Assembly: GCF_014647435.1 (NCBI RefSeq) | Contig: NZ_BMPE01000015.1 | Span: 1-64,000, forward strand | Length of the DNA stretch: 64,000 nt | Direction of reading: 5' to 3' | From: Deinococcus radiotolerans | GTDB lineage: Bacteria > Deinococcota > Deinococci > Deinococcales > Deinococcaceae | Part shown: in pieces, positions 1 to 9,210 of the stretch | How positions within the stretch are numbered: the first letter of the stretch is position 1 | How the letters are laid out: each line of letters opens with the position of its first letter | Program-made: the position numbers and the translations under genes | The notes under the pieces: model-generated | The model's database searches: none | What the model was told of the DNA's origin: nothing | What the model saw: the letters and a program-made list of their open reading frames with translations, nothing else

Positions 1-81
1 ACCGATCATACGTTCAGGAATGTTGCGTCCAGCACAGCCTCAACCTGAAGATGTCCGGTACAGAGGGGGCGGAGCTACGAA

Positions 82-759
82 TTGTGCTGCTTGATTGATG
101 ATCGGACGTGCAGAGAGCAGATCACGCGCCTTTTATACGCTTTGAGGGATCAACGCGTGAGCTATAGGGTGTACGAGGATCATGAAGAAACGTGGAATAA
201 CGACTGGAAGCTCTATTTTCACGAGCTCAATGCCTTCCACGTTGACCTTTTGTTTAAGCATGGCCTGATTAAAGTGGTTTTTAAGAGCAATCACAACCGG
301 ATATTTTCCCACCCTTATCTCTATCCGGTCCTTATTACCCCGGAGGGAGGCAGGAATATGAATCCCGCTTCCTTTTCCCTCTTTAGGGATGAGGCCATCC
401 GGTTATTAACGCTGCTTCGCCCGCATATTGCCTTTTCCTGTAGCTATTATAACCAATTCGGATACAATGCCGCCTTGAGCGATGTGATCACCCCATCAAA
501 GTACTATGACACCCTCTTCGCCCAAAAAGATTGCTTTAAAGGCGAAGATGTCATGATCAAAGAGTTTTACGATTTTCAATACGTTGACGATTACGTTTGG
601 ATCTCAAGCCCACGGAGATTAGGAGACGAAGCGCCATACAATTTTCCTGACATTGATGGACGGAACGTCACCGATCACAGCTTGCAGGCCGTCCTTGACC
701 AAGCACAAGCTCGGCATGAGCAGGCTTTTCGCACGACCATCCGACTTCCAGCGTTGTAG
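82..759 (+). CDS. Hypothetical protein, AT-richer orphan
   Basis: I do not recognise this 225-residue protein. It is rich in aromatic residues (Tyr, Phe, His, Trp), has no signal peptide or membrane segment, and shows no motif I can name. The start is TTG, chosen because GGAG lies 7 nt upstream (71-74); a second in-frame TTG at 91 is possible. Base composition is visibly AT-richer than the dnaE2 operon it faces (tail to tail, about 55 bp apart), which suggests recent acquisition. It could be an immunity or defence accessory protein, but nothing in the sequence proves that. Confidence 0.6.
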   Translation: MCCLIDDRTCREQITRLLYALRDQRVSYRVYEDHEETWNNDWKLYFHELNAFHVDLLFKHGLIKVVFKSNHNRIFSHPYLYPVLITPEGGRNMNPASFSLFRDEAIRLLTLLRPHIAFSCSYYNQFGYNAALSDVITPSKYYDTLFAQKDCFKGEDVMIKEFYDFQYVDDYVWISSPRRLGDEAPYNFPDIDGRNVTDHSLQAVLDQAQARHEQAFRTTIRLPAL

Positions 760-813
760 TTCTCACCCCGTTGCCCTCCCTTTCGTCTGCAGTGCCGCCA
801 GGCGGGCCGCAGA

Positions 814-3800
814 TCAATCGGCCGCCTGCGCTGCACCACCGGGCCGGAGGGGCAGTTCCGCGAGCCCTTCGACCCGGACCGTCACCGCGCGCCCCTGGCG
901 CGTGACCTGTCCCCGGACGATCAACGCCCGGGCGTCGCGCAGCAGGGCGCGGTGCGCCTCCCAGAGGTCCGGGCTGATGATCGCCTGCACCCGTCCAGTC
1001 GGATCCTCGAGGACGTAGAACGCGAAGCCTTTCGCGGTGGGCGGCCGCTGTTTCGCCACGATCACGCCTGCGGCCCAGCAGGTGGCCCCGTGCCGCAGGT
1101 GAGCCAGGGTCTCACAGCCCAGATCACGCAGCCGAGCGCGGTGGGCGTCCAGCGGATGACGTCCAGTCGGCGTCGTCCCAGTGAGCTTTGTATCCAGCGC
1201 CGCCTGCACGTCGATGGGCAGCTCAGGCACATCGGGCAGGGCAGCCTCCGGCGCGAGCAGCGCCCGCGTCCCGGGCGGCCGGGCGTGGGCGACCGTCTGC
1301 AGCACGAAGTACGCCTCCCGCCGGTTCTTCTGCCGGTCAATCGCGTCGAACGCCCCTGCTTTCACGAGCACGTCAAGGGCGTCCCGCTTGATCTGCACGC
1401 GGTCGTAGAAGTCTTCGACGCCCTGGAATTTGCCATTCGTCAGGCGGTCCTGCACGATCTGCCGGGCGGTGTCCGCACTGATGCCCTCCACGGCCGTCAG
1501 GGGGACACGGACCGTGTGGACGGACTCGGCCCGGTACGACACACCTGAGCGATTCACGCACGCCCCAGCCAATCGAACCCCTCTGCGTGCGGCCTCAGCC
1601 GCGATGGTACTCGCGGGCCACATCCCCGGCGCTTCGGTGAGGAATGCCGCGAAGTAGGCGGCCGGGTAATGGCGGCGCATGTACGCACTCGCGTAACTGT
1701 GCTGCGCGAAGGCGTGGGCGTGACTTTCCGCGAACCCGTACCCCCGGAAGGCCGCGCACTGCTCGAACACCGCGTCCGCCTCCCAGGGAAAGGCACCGAC
1801 CGTGGCGGCCGCTCCGTTCACAAACGTGGCCTTGAGCTGCGCGAGTTCCGCTTCGTCCTCCACCTTGCTGAGGCGACTCCGGAACCGGTCTGCATCTGGC
1901 CAGTCCATGCCCGCGTACTGCACCGCGATGCGCAGGATCTGTTCCTGGAACATCAACGTGCCGTGGGTCGGGACAAGAATCGACTTCAGGGGTTCGGGCA
2001 GTTCAGGAACAGGTTCCTCTCCCCTGGCGCGGCGCACATACGGGTGCACGGTGCCGCTCTGGATGGGCCCGGGGCGGATCAGGGCGATCTGGTGCGCGAG
2101 TTGCGTCATGTCCCGGGGTTGCAGGCGGGCGGTCATCTGCACCTGCGCGGGGCTCTCGATCTGAAAGAGGGCCATGGTGTCGCCCGTGCTGATCTCCCGC
2201 CAGACACTGGGATCATCCGGGAGCTGGCCGTACTCGACCCACTCACCGGTTAACCGCAGCACTTCCTCCCGAGCGCGCTCCAGAGCGGCGAGCATCCGCA
2301 ACCCCAGCAGGTCCAGTTTGATCAACCCCAGGCGCTCAACATCGTCCTTGTCGAAGGTCAGCATGCGAATGCCCCCGGAGCTGCGCATGAGGGGGCTATA
2401 GTGGGTCAGCGCCTCACTGCTCAGCACCACGCCGCCGGAGTGCGGGGCAAGGTGCCGAGTAAATCGGGCTTCCACCTGTTCCAGCAGCGTCAGGAGCGCG
2501 TCTTTCACAGGCGCGTCGCCCAGGACCTCCGTGAACACTGCCTCCGCTTCTCGCGCCCGGTGTGGCCGGAGGTGTCCGTAATCCCGCCCCAACGAGCGAC
2601 TGAGCCGGTCGCGCAGTTCAGGTGGGAGCCCCAGTGCTCGCCCCAGGTCCTGAATGGCACTCTTCAGGCGGTACGTGATGCGGTTGGCCACCATGGCTTC
2701 GCCGGTGCCGGACAGGCCCCAGCGCTCCTCGACCCAGGAGAGCACCTGATCGCGCCTGGAACTGGCGATGTCGATGTCCACGTCCGGCATGGACGTTCTC
2801 CCGGTGTGCAGGAAGCGCTCGAACAACAGGTTGTGCGCCAGGGGATCGCTCAGGGTGATGCCCAGCGCGTAGCACAGCACGCTGCCCGTAGCGCTGCCGC
2901 GTCCTGCTGCGAGGATGCCGTGCGCGCGGCAGTAGTCGGTCACCTCGGCCGCGGTCAGGAAGAAGCCAGCCAGGTCGAGCTCGGCTACGGTTTGAAGCTC
3001 AGCCTGCACGCGGGCCTGGGCGGCGGGCCGTTGATCGGGGAGATAGCGCTCCGGCAGCGCTTGATACACCCGTTCCTCCAGCGCCTCCTGTGCGGTCTGA
3101 AAGGGGTTCAGGCTGGGTTCCGGCACGCTCAGCCGCTCCGGCAGCAGGTGCAGCGCGCACTGGGCCGCGAGGGTCTGGGCGTTCAGCAGCGCGTCCCCGA
3201 ACGGCAGGAGCCCCGCCCAGCCGTCCGGTGTACCCACGTGCCGGTCCGTATTGCGCGGCCGGTCCGGGTGGGGCGTCTGCACGTCGATGCCCAGCCGGGC
3301 GCAGGTCAGCGCATCCAGGAGCGGGTACTCGCCCGGCGTGGCCATGCTCACTTCCGGGGCGGCCACGACGGGGAGTTCCAGGTCGCGGGCCAGGCCGCGC
3401 AGGTAGGACAGGCGCCGCTGCTCGCTGGGGGCCTGCCCGTGGAAGAGTTGCACGTACAGCGCCGACGGGAAGATCGCCCGCAGCAGGCGCAGGTACATGG
3501 CCGCCCGCGCGAGGTCGCGCTGCTCGCCCAGCACCGTGGGGAAGCCCTGCCGCCCACCGGTCAGGCAGACGACGTGCTCCTGCACACCCCCACCCGCCTG
3601 CCGAAGCACGTCCAGGGGCAGGCCGTCTGGGTGATGGAGATTCACGGCCGTGATCAGCTCGCAGAGGGTGGTGTACCCCTCCCGGGTGCGGGCCAGGAGG
3701 ACCACGGGGAACATCTGGGTGGGCGTGGATGCCCGGGGCGGACTGGGGAACAGGACGGGCAGCGTCACGCCGATGACTGCTGAGAGGCCCTGCTGCCCGG

Positions 3801-3975
3801 CTTCGTCGCACAGATCCACGGCGCCGGCCACACTGCACCAGTCCGCCAGGCCAACCGCCGTGAACCCGGCCGCCTTCGCCACCTGCACGAGGCGCCGGGG
3901 GCTCACGGTGCTGCGCCCCTCGCTGAAGAAGGATTGACACGCCAGCAGTGACGTCAAGCTCCGGGGCGTGGTCAT
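814..3975 (-). CDS. dnaE2: Error-prone DNA polymerase III alpha subunit DnaE2
   Basis: C-family replicative-type polymerase of about 1053 residues, shorter than DnaE1 as is usual for DnaE2. An N-terminal PHP domain is followed by the palm with PDVDID near residue 400 and KLDLLGLR near 555, the positions of the catalytic aspartates, then helix-hairpin-helix and a C-terminal OB fold (GFAFYVLEDPTGRVQAII). It performs translesion and mutagenic synthesis with the ImuB-type protein under SOS control. It is the last gene of a leftward operon lexA, imuB-like, DUF6504, dnaE2. The ATG at 3975 is preferred over an in-frame GTG at 3981; the AGGTG nearby is closer than usual to either start, so the start is uncertain by two codons. 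Confidence 0.95.
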   Translation of the reverse strand: MTTPRSLTSLLACQSFFSEGRSTVSPRRLVQVAKAAGFTAVGLADWCSVAGAVDLCDEAGQQGLSAVIGVTLPVLFPSPPRASTPTQMFPVVLLARTREGYTTLCELITAVNLHHPDGLPLDVLRQAGGGVQEHVVCLTGGRQGFPTVLGEQRDLARAAMYLRLLRAIFPSALYVQLFHGQAPSEQRRLSYLRGLARDLELPVVAAPEVSMATPGEYPLLDALTCARLGIDVQTPHPDRPRNTDRHVGTPDGWAGLLPFGDALLNAQTLAAQCALHLLPERLSVPEPSLNPFQTAQEALEERVYQALPERYLPDQRPAAQARVQAELQTVAELDLAGFFLTAAEVTDYCRAHGILAAGRGSATGSVLCYALGITLSDPLAHNLLFERFLHTGRTSMPDVDIDIASSRRDQVLSWVEERWGLSGTGEAMVANRITYRLKSAIQDLGRALGLPPELRDRLSRSLGRDYGHLRPHRAREAEAVFTEVLGDAPVKDALLTLLEQVEARFTRHLAPHSGGVVLSSEALTHYSPLMRSSGGIRMLTFDKDDVERLGLIKLDLLGLRMLAALERAREEVLRLTGEWVEYGQLPDDPSVWREISTGDTMALFQIESPAQVQMTARLQPRDMTQLAHQIALIRPGPIQSGTVHPYVRRARGEEPVPELPEPLKSILVPTHGTLMFQEQILRIAVQYAGMDWPDADRFRSRLSKVEDEAELAQLKATFVNGAAATVGAFPWEADAVFEQCAAFRGYGFAESHAHAFAQHSYASAYMRRHYPAAYFAAFLTEAPGMWPASTIAAEAARRGVRLAGACVNRSGVSYRAESVHTVRVPLTAVEGISADTARQIVQDRLTNGKFQGVEDFYDRVQIKRDALDVLVKAGAFDAIDRQKNRREAYFVLQTVAHARPPGTRALLAPEAALPDVPELPIDVQAALDTKLTGTTPTGRHPLDAHRARLRDLGCETLAHLRHGATCWAAGVIVAKQRPPTAKGFAFYVLEDPTGRVQAIISPDLWEAHRALLRDARALIVRGQVTRQGRAVTVRVEGLAELPLRPGGAAQAAD

Positions 3976-3983
3976 ATACACCT

Positions 3984-4232
3984 GTGACGCGCGAGAAGTT
4001 GCTGATGGAACTCAAGCGGGCATTCGGCGTGCAGCGGGACGCCGTAAGCTGGGCCGAGCAGGACCGGCAACCCGTAGCCGTGGTCGGCCGCCTGCACTTC
4101 CGGGGGACAGGGGCACGGCTGGAGGTTTGGACCGGCCTCGCCTGGACGCCCGTGCGGCACCTGGCGGAACTGAGCGAAGTCCTCGCCGATGCTAGCGCCC
4201 TGCGTCACGCACCCGTCCTCGATCAGTCCTGA
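3984..4232 (+). CDS. Possible small protein inside the mutasome operon
   Basis: An 82-codon rightward frame fills the 240-bp gap between DUF6504 and dnaE2, both of which read leftward. Its GTG start lies three codons from the dnaE2 start, and its stop overlaps the end of the DUF6504 gene by 10 bp. The translation looks protein-like (basic helix, then a beta-rich segment with RLHFRGTGARLEVWTG) but matches nothing I know. CATATA lies 5 nt before the GTG and could be a leaderless -10 box. It may also be a chance frame in high-GC DNA; an internal ATG at 4005 is an alternative start. Confidence 0.35.
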   Translation: MTREKLLMELKRAFGVQRDAVSWAEQDRQPVAVVGRLHFRGTGARLEVWTGLAWTPVRHLAELSEVLADASALRHAPVLDQS

Positions 4233-4465
4233 AGGCGCGCCAGCCACCAGCGTCCCCCCTGTCCGTCCTCGTGATGCAGTTCGGCCGTGAGTGATCCCGC
4301 CTGCACGAGATAGCAGGTCCTGGGCCGCTCGCCCAACCACCAGCGGCCGCCGTATCGCCAGCGGTCGAGCACCGCCTGCACCGGGTAGGCCTGACCCTGC
4401 CAGATCAGGCGGATCGGCTGAGCGTCCCGCATCTCGACCTGCACCTCGCTCTGGTACGCCTTCAT
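4223..4465 (-). CDS. DUF6504 family small protein of the mutasome operon
   Basis: An 80-residue protein with two tryptophan-rich strands (RYGGRWWLGE and GGRWWLARL) bracketing a beta-rich core, the pattern of the DUF6504 proteins found beside imuB-type and dnaE2 genes. Its biochemical role is not known to me; the position implies a part in SOS mutagenesis. Its ATG overlaps the stop of the upstream imuB-like gene by 4 bp (ATGA), so translation is probably coupled. Confidence 0.75.
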   Translation of the reverse strand: MKAYQSEVQVEMRDAQPIRLIWQGQAYPVQAVLDRWRYGGRWWLGERPRTCYLVQAGSLTAELHHEDGQGGRWWLARLQD

Positions 4466-5718
4466 GGATCACGTCCTTCAAAGAAGGCCAAGACACGCTG
4501 CACAGCCCGATCCCTCTGCACGGCAGGCTTCAGGCTCCACGACCACCGCGGCGTGAGGTCCCGATGCCTCACCTGCCCGGTGAGCCAGTCCACCCAGGCG
4601 TATTGCGCATCTGTGGCATACGCCCACGGGTCCAGCCACTCCACTCGCACCAGCGCCTCTGGGAAGCGGGCCAGGACTGTTTTCGTGACCTCCAGATCCG
4701 CGAGGCCCGCCCAGAGACCCACCATGCGCCCCGGTTGCGCCAGCCCACCCAGCTGCACGGTCAGCCGGTCGATCCCCAAAGGGAGCGCGGCTGCGTCCTG
4801 CAGGGCCAGGCCGGCGACGCGGGTCAGGGCGAGGTCGTCCAGGGGCCACTTGAGCTGCCGGGTACCCGACAGACGACCGCCGATGGTATCCGCGTGAACG
4901 GTCAGGGTCGCGGCCAGACGGCCCCGGAGTTCCGCGATCAGGCCCGGCAGCACGTCGCGCAGGGCGGCGTCCACTTGGGCCGGTTCGGTCAGGGGCAGGT
5001 CAAACGCCAGGGACGCTTCCAGCACCTGTCCGGGGCGGTACTTCTCCACGGCCGTGGTGCGTTCCCCTTTCAGGAAGCGGTTGAGGCGCTTGCCGACATC
5101 GACGCCCAGGAAGGCTTCGCGCTGCGCGGGGCTCCACACCATGAGGCCGCCGAGGTCACGCAGACCCAGGAAGTGCAGCTTCTCCAGAGAGGCGAGTGGA
5201 ACGCCCAACGCGGTGAGGTGCGTCAGAGGTGTGAGCTTCAGAAAGGCCTGCTCGGCCGAGTTGCCATCGTGGGCTTCCTTGACTTCACCGGGCGGCACTC
5301 TCAAGGCCGCCAGGTGCGCCAGTTCCCGGGAAGGCGCGAGCCCAACGGGCGCGTGCAGCGCCGCCGCGAGGTCCCGCGCGCCGGAGGGGGTCAGGGTCAG
5401 GAACGCGACCCCGCCCGTCCGGCCGTCCACCCGGTCACTAAAGCGGGCGTACAGCTGCTCCAGGAGTTCCGCCCAGATCGCCTGGGCTTCGGGTGCCGGC
5501 ACCACTTCCACATGCAGATCGGGGCAGCGGGACAGAGCGGCCGTCTCGCGCAGGCCGACTGTCACGCCCGCCTGGGCCGCGAGCGGACAGACTTGGAGGA
5601 CGCGCCTCGCCTCGGTCAGAACGGCCAGGGGCACGCCCGGATGCTGTCGCCTCACGTGTTCCAGCGGCCAGGGGGCGAGGAGGACGCAGGCGGTGAGGCT
5701 CGGCGTGCGTCCACCCAT
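4462..5718 (-). CDS. ImuB/ImuY-type Y-family DNA polymerase homologue
   Basis: A 418-residue Y-family-like protein. Family knowledge: ImuB-type proteins bridge the beta clamp, the mutasome accessory protein and DnaE2, and usually lack polymerase activity. In this sequence the acidic motif expected near the N-terminus (D-x-D/F-F-A-S-V) and the SxDE motif are not visible (GRTGGVAFLTL stands near where the latter should be), so I infer a non-catalytic scaffold. The palm is followed by an HhH-like segment (LGVPLASLEKLHFLGLRDLGGL) and a little-finger-like domain. It starts 2 nt after lexA and overlaps the DUF6504 start by 4 bp, so it belongs to one SOS operon. D. deserti calls the equivalent gene imuY. 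Confidence 0.8.
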   Translation of the reverse strand: MGGRTPSLTACVLLAPWPLEHVRRQHPGVPLAVLTEARRVLQVCPLAAQAGVTVGLRETAALSRCPDLHVEVVPAPEAQAIWAELLEQLYARFSDRVDGRTGGVAFLTLTPSGARDLAAALHAPVGLAPSRELAHLAALRVPPGEVKEAHDGNSAEQAFLKLTPLTHLTALGVPLASLEKLHFLGLRDLGGLMVWSPAQREAFLGVDVGKRLNRFLKGERTTAVEKYRPGQVLEASLAFDLPLTEPAQVDAALRDVLPGLIAELRGRLAATLTVHADTIGGRLSGTRQLKWPLDDLALTRVAGLALQDAAALPLGIDRLTVQLGGLAQPGRMVGLWAGLADLEVTKTVLARFPEALVRVEWLDPWAYATDAQYAWVDWLTGQVRHRDLTPRWSWSLKPAVQRDRAVQRVLAFFEGRDP

Positions 5719-5720
5719 GG

Positions 5721-6359
5721 TCAGGCCCTCCGCGTCAGGGGCCGGGGTCCGGCAAGACCCAGGCGGGCGACCATCCGCCCCTGGATCTGCACATCGGCGG
5801 CCGGGTACGTGCGCCGGGGGTGGTCGGGGTTCTCGCTGATCAGGACGACCTCGTCGCCGAACACGTAGACGCGCTTGAGCGTGGCGGCGTTGTCACCGGG
5901 AATGAGGACGACGGCCACGTCTCCGTCGAGGACCTCTGGGGCCGGTCTCACCAGCACGTAGTCGCCGTCCATGACGCCAATGCCGGTCATGCTGTCGCCC
6001 CGCACCTGCAGGAGAAAATCCCCATCTTTCACACCGAGGAGGTGGTCGAGGCTGGGGGTGACGTGATCGGGGGTCTGGTCTGCGAGGATCGGCGCACCGG
6101 CAGCGATCTGGCCGTAGATGGGGATGCCGTCCTGGATGGCGTTCCTGGCCTGCTCGGTGAGGATCAGGCGGCCCCGGGCGCCGGTGCGTTCGATCATGCC
6201 CAGTTCGACGAGGGCTTTAAGGTGGAAGCTGATGGTGGCTTCGGTGAGCTGGGCGGCGCGGGCGAGTTCGGCGGCGCTGGGGGGGCCGCCGGTGTCGCGG
6301 GTGAGCTGCGCGGTGAGGCGCAGGAGGGTCAGGCGCAGTGGGGTCAGGCGGGGGGGCAT
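5721..6359 (-). CDS. lexA: LexA-type SOS repressor
   Basis: A 212-residue S24 repressor. The N-terminal winged helix (residues about 10-60) is followed by the autocleavage domain: Ala-Gly cleavage site A87-G88 in QIAAGAP, nucleophile Ser123 in GDSMTG, and general base Lys162 in ATLKRV. RecA-stimulated self-cleavage would relieve repression of its own operon. The N-terminus is divergent from enterobacterial LexA and reads like an ArsR/MarR-type winged helix. The start is ATG with GGAG about 10 nt upstream. It is the first gene of the imuB-like/DUF6504/dnaE2 operon, with a strong inverted repeat just upstream (6375-6396). Confidence 0.92.
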   Translation of the reverse strand: MPPRLTPLRLTLLRLTAQLTRDTGGPPSAAELARAAQLTEATISFHLKALVELGMIERTGARGRLILTEQARNAIQDGIPIYGQIAAGAPILADQTPDHVTPSLDHLLGVKDGDFLLQVRGDSMTGIGVMDGDYVLVRPAPEVLDGDVAVVLIPGDNAATLKRVYVFGDEVVLISENPDHPRRTYPAADVQIQGRMVARLGLAGPRPLTRRA

Positions 6360-6374
6360 CAGGGTTCACTCCGA

Positions 6375-6396
6375 CTATCGAAGAATGCTTTGATAG
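6375..6396 (-). promoter_or_regulatory. Candidate LexA operator upstream of lexA
   Basis: Two 9-nt arms, CTATCGAAG (6375-6383) and CTTTGATAG (6388-6396), are reverse complements with one mismatch and a 4-nt spacer. The site lies 16-37 bp before the lexA start, over the likely -10 region, which suits autorepression. Confidence 0.6.
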
Positions 6397-7033
6397 TTTC
6401 GTGTATCGTGACCGATGACAGGATTCCGCGTCAACCCCTGGATGGTGGAACGTTAAGCAACTCACACGATGGGAATTCGCTGCCAGATACTTCAACGAGT
6501 CAGGGTGCTCGAACGCGCAACAACAAGCTCGACGCGATCCTTCAGTCATTCGTATCGAAGTGAAGTAAGAGTGTCATGTTGCTGTCAATGAATACTGGGT
6601 TACTTTGTGTAGGCGCATCTGAAGCATTGCTGCTGCCGCATACTGACCCAAAGTCGAGTATGATCCGAAACGGACGCCTTTGAGCTTCGCATCCCCTGCA
6701 TGTCCTGAACGCCCAGGTCAATACTCAGCACTATCAACTGAGTTCATAGAGACTTTTGCAGACACGCAGGTTAAACTGACACTCCAAGAGCCAAGCAAGA
6801 GCGCGTTCATTACAGGGCTCTGGATTGCTTCATTGTAGATACCACCCCGAGTGAACGCGCCCATATAGAAGTTGAATCCGGCTCGATCATGTCTTCCATG
6901 AGACGATGATACTCTCATTGATGCATGATCCCATGACCAGAATCAACGAGGGAGAAATATTGATCATTTAAAATGATACTTCGAAATGCGATCAGCGATA
7001 ACACACAATGATTGACAGAATGATGGAGAGAGC
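6397..7033. other. AT-rich intergenic region, no convincing gene
   Basis: About 640 bp between divergent lexA and the gene at 7034. It is clearly AT-richer than the flanks. A 66-codon leftward frame (6718-6918) exists but has no good start context. I see no terminator, RNA gene or repeat that I can support; it presumably holds both promoters. Confidence 0.4.
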
Positions 7034-9157
7034 ATGAACGGTATCCTCGATCTGAGAGACGCCCCCGAATTCCATAAGATCCTTCTTGATTTCGCGCATC
7101 GACTTGAACCCGAGAGCAACGGAAGAGATGTCGTCCTTGCATCGGTGTTTACGACGCTGCGTTATCGTGATGGTCGCGACTTCCGCTACTCGCTGGATCC
7201 GGCCAACTTTCAAGTTGAAGAATACGACTCACTCGTTCGTGCCGTCTCCCCAATTAATCAGTCAAGCCAAGCTCGTCGGTTGGCGTACCGCGTTCGAGAT
7301 ATTGAAGGGTTCTGGCATAGCCCAATTGGCACGACAGGTATCTGGAAAGACATCCTCGGCCTTGAAGAACGCGACATTCCTGAAGCGGAAAAAACGATTC
7401 TTGAATCGATCTACCAGGTGAAACAGCATGCCCTGCTGCAACAGCATGGTGATGACTTCCGTGCGTACGGTGCCGCCAACGGGCTCCCCGAAGGCATGAT
7501 GACCAGTGCCTACCTGAACCGCCTCGACACGCGGGACCCCATCCGTGAGCACCTGCGCGCGCTCCTGAACGGCCGGGTACCGTTCACAAGGCACGCCCTC
7601 AAGCTGCTGCGCGCTCACGCAAAGGGCTGGACAGCACACCAGACCGAACATGATCAGGACCTCACCTCCCCAAAGGGCGCGCACGTGGACGTGACCCCAC
7701 GGCACCCCCACACGCCCATATGGGTCACCACGCCCGCTCACCCACCGAGGCGCCGGGAACTCTCAGCGGAACTCGTTGAGAGCTTGCGGCCACAACGGAC
7801 TGAGATCATGAATGCGTTGCCGGCAGCCCTGCAGCCTGAAGCCCATGAGCTCTTCTCCAGTCTTTCCGTCGAACCCCGTTGCTCACCCACCTTGCTGGCG
7901 ACCCTTCGGGACATAACCGGTGAAGAGCTCAACGAGCGTGAGTTGGCTGCACGAAAGAGCGCCATGAAACGCGACGAGGTGTGGGTTACCACCATGGTGG
8001 AGCATTGGGACCTGCTCGCATTGTCCTTGAATGAACTGCAGCCGCTCAGAAAGACTCGGCTGAAAGAGCATCTCACTCGGCAGCGCCTCCTCCCGACCGA
8101 ATGGAGTCTGCTGAGGGAGGCGTGGAAGGCTGCCACTGCCACACTGGACCAGGACACGCTTGCGGCGCAGGCCCTACCGCTCTCCATTGCGGACCAGCGG
8201 TACTGGCACACCCGCCGATTCCGGTTACAACTTCACTTGACGGCTGACCAGGCTGATCTGGTCGGTCGACTGGAAGAGAAAACGTTACTGAACATGGACC
8301 TGCCAGCCCTGCGCACGGCGCACAGCTTGGATAAGGATTCCATGCTCACGGATATCCAGATCCACGAGCTTCGGCAGCGCCACCACCTGATCGACGCTGT
8401 GCCGCCGGAGTATCGAGATGCGTTCAGGCGCGCCGTTGCGGACAACAACTTTCAACCACAGATGAGGCAAGTCCTGGCACGCTTGGCCAGTCGACTCAAT
8501 CTGGAATTGGAGACGTTGCAGGCACCGACGCTGCCAGAAGACATGCGCTCTGCCCTCTTTCACTTGTGGGCCTACATCGCACCGCAGGTACCTGAAATGG
8601 CCGGCGCTCTCTACACGGCACTGAAGAAGGGTCGCTATACGTTGAAGGAGGCCGATACGCTCAAGGCACTCGCGACGACGCCCCTTCCAAATGATGTGCT
8701 CCCGGAAGAGGCTCGCGCGCTCCTCTTGCATTTCGCGCATGTTTGGTCGCACAACGCGCTAGAACTGAGAGAAGCGGTTGAGCATAAAAGATACACACCG
8801 CTGACGTACGCTCAGTTGGTTCGTCATGTCAGAGACGTTGAAATTATGGTTCAGAACGCACGCACTCGCCAGCAGGACGAAGAGCGGCAGGCGGCGCTCA
8901 CGAGGCAACAGGACAGAGAGGTCGCCTTCAGGTCCGCCGTGGATCTCTGCAAGCAACTCATGGCGCGGTGGAAGGCCTGGAGCCCAGCGGATGCTCAGGC
9001 GATGCTGGCGGTCCAACCTGCCGAACTCCTGACGTGCCTGCCACACGTCTGCGGAGAATTTCAAATCAATAACAAACGGATTTCTCTGAAGATTGAGAAG
9101 GCCGTAAGGGACTGGATGTCTGCTCGGTCAGCGGGGGTGACTGGAGCACCGTCGTAG
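7034..9157 (+). CDS. Large hypothetical alpha-helical protein
   Basis: A 707-residue protein with no motif I recognise. It is soluble, rich in Leu, Ala, Arg, Glu and Gln, and predicted by eye to be almost entirely helical. A low-complexity, His/Pro-rich linker (residues about 210-245) splits a 200-residue N-terminal part from a long helical C-terminal part that includes a coiled-coil-like stretch near 620-650 (QQDEERQAALTRQQDREV). The ATG start has GGAGAG upstream. The 5' end is AT-richer than the rest. It stands alone between the lexA operon and the small gene at 9211. No function is proposed. Confidence 0.7.
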   Translation: MNGILDLRDAPEFHKILLDFAHRLEPESNGRDVVLASVFTTLRYRDGRDFRYSLDPANFQVEEYDSLVRAVSPINQSSQARRLAYRVRDIEGFWHSPIGTTGIWKDILGLEERDIPEAEKTILESIYQVKQHALLQQHGDDFRAYGAANGLPEGMMTSAYLNRLDTRDPIREHLRALLNGRVPFTRHALKLLRAHAKGWTAHQTEHDQDLTSPKGAHVDVTPRHPHTPIWVTTPAHPPRRRELSAELVESLRPQRTEIMNALPAALQPEAHELFSSLSVEPRCSPTLLATLRDITGEELNERELAARKSAMKRDEVWVTTMVEHWDLLALSLNELQPLRKTRLKEHLTRQRLLPTEWSLLREAWKAATATLDQDTLAAQALPLSIADQRYWHTRRFRLQLHLTADQADLVGRLEEKTLLNMDLPALRTAHSLDKDSMLTDIQIHELRQRHHLIDAVPPEYRDAFRRAVADNNFQPQMRQVLARLASRLNLELETLQAPTLPEDMRSALFHLWAYIAPQVPEMAGALYTALKKGRYTLKEADTLKALATTPLPNDVLPEEARALLLHFAHVWSHNALELREAVEHKRYTPLTYAQLVRHVRDVEIMVQNARTRQQDEERQAALTRQQDREVAFRSAVDLCKQLMARWKAWSPADAQAMLAVQPAELLTCLPHVCGEFQINNKRISLKIEKAVRDWMSARSAGVTGAPS

Positions 9158-9210
9158 GTCTTCGGCATTGTGGTCACGATGGACGGACGGCGGGAACCGT
9201 AGCTTGAGGC

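Noticed and set aside
2401..3783. 460-codon rightward frame across dnaE2
   Set aside because: It is the antisense shadow of the DnaE2 gene; composition is typical of a high-GC mirror frame, and the DnaE2 motifs are unmistakable.
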